Shown one piece after another: positions 31,601 to 32,003 of a stretch of 32,003 nucleotides of DNA. Made by a program: the position numbers and the translations under genes. This DNA comes from Melioribacteraceae bacterium (GTDB lineage: Bacteria; Bacteroidota; Ignavibacteria; Ignavibacteriales; Melioribacteraceae). Location of the stretch: assembly GCA_021647785.1 (NCBI GenBank), contig JAKIUC010000055.1:1-32003 (forward strand), read 5' to 3'. Within the stretch, counting starts at the first letter, position 1, and each line of letters opens with the position of its first letter. The notes below the pieces were generated by a model. That model searched no databases, was not told where the DNA came from, and saw only the letters and a program-made list of their open reading frames with translations.

Positions 31601-32003
31601 TTAAGAATAATTTTGCTTGTAGCATCTGTTTCAAAAACACCTTTAGTAAGCGTTAAATCAATAGGGGTTGTAGCAAAGTCTAAGTTAGCACCAACAAGTG
31701 TTACAACACTGTTGTCGTTTGTTTTATTTAATGTAATCTTAGAATTAGCATCAACTATTTGATTAGTTGACAACTTAAATTCTGCATTATTAGCACCACC
31801 AAGTACTACAGTACCTGCAGCAGTTGTGAACCATTCACCAGCTTTTTCTTCGAAATCGCCTAATAATGTTACTTGATTACCAACAGCTGACATAACAATA
31901 TTACCACCATTAAGAGTTAGTTTTCCATCAACTGTAATCTGGAAATTAAGAGTTAAGTTTCCTTTAACAGTAATGTTACCTGTAACATTAGGAGATTCTG
32001 TTG
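28663..32003 (-). CDS. Secreted dockerin/cohesin protein with cadherin-like repeats and T9SS domain, 5' end missing
   Basis: The frame stays open past the first Met at 31893 to the window edge (1112 residues visible), and the sequence upstream (GNITVKGNLTLNFQITV) continues the repetitive beta-helix style, so the real start is outside. Numbering from that Met: beta-solenoid-like part (to about 285), four cadherin/Ig-like repeats (about 290-690, each with an acidic DPD-type loop and WTP), a carboxypeptidase-regulatory-like module (about 690-765, DATGAYSFTDVTSGEYTI), a dockerin-like module (about 780-850), one cohesin-like module (about 855-985; IGSFTFKLKYDLEKVEFLGI) and the T9SS sorting domain (about 988-1076; RQNYPNPFNPSTTIQY). 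In the dockerin the first calcium loop reads DVVGVGNITSSD, keeping only the first and last acidic residues. The combination of dockerin and cohesin in one chain would allow self-assembly or capture by the neighbours. Confidence 0.87.
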   Translation of the reverse strand, partial: TESPNVTGNITVKGNLTLNFQITVDGKLTLNGGNIVMSAVGNQVTLLGDFEEKAGEWFTTAAGTVVLGGANNAEFKLSTNQIVDANSKITLNKTNDNSVVTLVGANLDFATTPIDLTLTKGVFETDATSKIILKQSLNLSNQPTQGYSRVSGVIAGNVEKFIDKTTTIDISKVEYPTGDASGNYRPAIFYFKTSPQSSINLLVNPDDASPGGTTGLPMTLASQTITNYPDFSWKVLSDLSLAPSYKFDVEFQAEGYSDYVLDGIGNVRLIRRGHGNTANPWVLQGLEANYDNSTIAADHPLVKVIDATGGITSQGALFTYSQSNKPPVVDKVAEVNSVSTPIVADAITIAEDVDTLVVDYTITDPDIGDNADDVTAVVPTGAVWDDVAQTVTWTPGFADEGDHLIIITATDTYAQSTIDTLTVTVTNTNQLPYFTAAPADSVEIGEGQEYNFTYVAADDDVDNDSLRYVILSNVGTAPDSISLDAVTGELVMIPSFGQMGDTFDLTVRVTDGEGGTTDTLSTFTVGDVNRAPVVDTPMPDTTVAENSLLTLDFGPNASDPDGDPLTFTHTLLMGGVVVDSADHGAMTATGVYTWTPSFTQAGTYVLVANVSDGDLSADDSVTVVVNDVNSPPVFTVVLPDTTIFVGDQLTFKYVAEDLDMDALTFSLATPNPQTLSIVSQDDTSATIGWTPVVTDTAVYILRMFVTDNQAWDTTTAIVVVQVTTVDINGVVSYNVSAELLDAVTVTLSDGVNQWTDVTDATGAYSFTDVTSGEYTITAAKTTQWGGALASDALETQLYVVNPDSNFLNSDLQKVAADVVGVGNITSSDALAILNRSVGIDDFQIDDWQFETAAVTAGTQDITQNLMGIAAGDARSDYSPALGLAKVSNIAVNSDEVLNIKKESEFELPISITELTEIGSFTFKLKYDLEKVEFLGISTENGGTLVANVVEDVISIAWVNLGSKDINVKDGDALATLKFKATDKFGKADEVSLELLDGAEMTDRMAKNINAGIKIPVVAIGIPDVFALRQNYPNPFNPSTTIQYDLPENGKVTLTVYNSLGQRVGTLVNTKQVAGAYEVNFNASNLASGVYLYRVTVEGSKNFVMTKKMILMK

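Noticed and set aside
21938-32003. Cellulosome with enzymes
   Set aside because: No glycoside hydrolase or other catalytic domain is visible in the three proteins, so a degradative function is not supported from this window alone.
31893-32003. Start of the last surface-protein gene at the Met at 31893
   Set aside because: The same frame continues to the window edge with similar beta-repeat sequence, and no signal peptide follows that Met.

Overview
The window comes from an AT-rich, diderm, flagellated bacterium that also has a type IX secretion system (T9SS). The outer-membrane flagellar rings (FlgH, FlgI) show two membranes. Three large secreted proteins (two fully visible to their C-terminus and start, one cut by the window edge) end in the T9SS sorting domain with the signature QNYPNPFNPST. 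That signature, the low GC content and the flagella together suggest Ignavibacteria (Ignavibacteriota, close to Chlorobi and Bacteroidetes). This assignment is inferred from motifs, not from a marker gene. Every gene I can support is on the minus strand, so the window is best read from right to left.

Right part (about 21.9-32 kb): three genes for large multidomain secreted proteins, each followed by its own strong intrinsic terminator. Two begin with a Sec signal peptide and three tandem cohesin-like modules. The third, cut by the window edge, has four cadherin/Ig-like repeats, a carboxypeptidase-regulatory-like module, a degenerate dockerin-like module and one cohesin-like module. All three end in a T9SS C-terminal domain. 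They look like a surface or extracellular assembly built on cohesin and dockerin modules.

Middle (20.5-21.9 kb): a 1.4-kb gene-free stretch packed with palindromes. It holds two tandem elements that can each fold as a three-way junction, a C/G-rich repeat family (CACCCCTAAATCCCCTCC), and a segment bounded by 16-bp inverted repeats.

Left and central part (20.5 down to 3.1 kb): one uninterrupted, tightly packed flagellar and motility operon of about 24 genes. Gaps are mostly under 15 nt and many neighbours overlap. The order is: small membrane protein, fliA, two HDOD genes, a degenerate sensor kinase, a SwrB-like membrane protein, flgF, flgG, flgA, flgH, flgI, flgJ fused to a lytic transglycosylase, flgN, flgK, flgL, a second motA-motB pair, fliW, csrA, a receiver-Hpt protein, motA, motB and two receiver proteins. 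The genes cover distal rod (FlgF/G), P and L rings (FlgA/I/H), rod export and wall digestion (FlgJ), hook-filament junction (FlgK/L with chaperone FlgN), two stators, the late sigma factor and post-transcriptional control (CsrA held by FliW). Filament, MS-ring, export-gate and proximal-rod genes are not in the window. Several components are unusual: a sigma factor with no region 3, a kinase without its phospho-accepting His, a FlgH with no lipobox, and a motA/motB overlap of 145 nt.

Far left (1-3.1 kb): after a structured intergenic hairpin come a protein of unknown function, a PAS-PAS-PAS histidine kinase and a bacteriohemerythrin cut by the window edge, probably a signalling unit linked to oxygen or redox.
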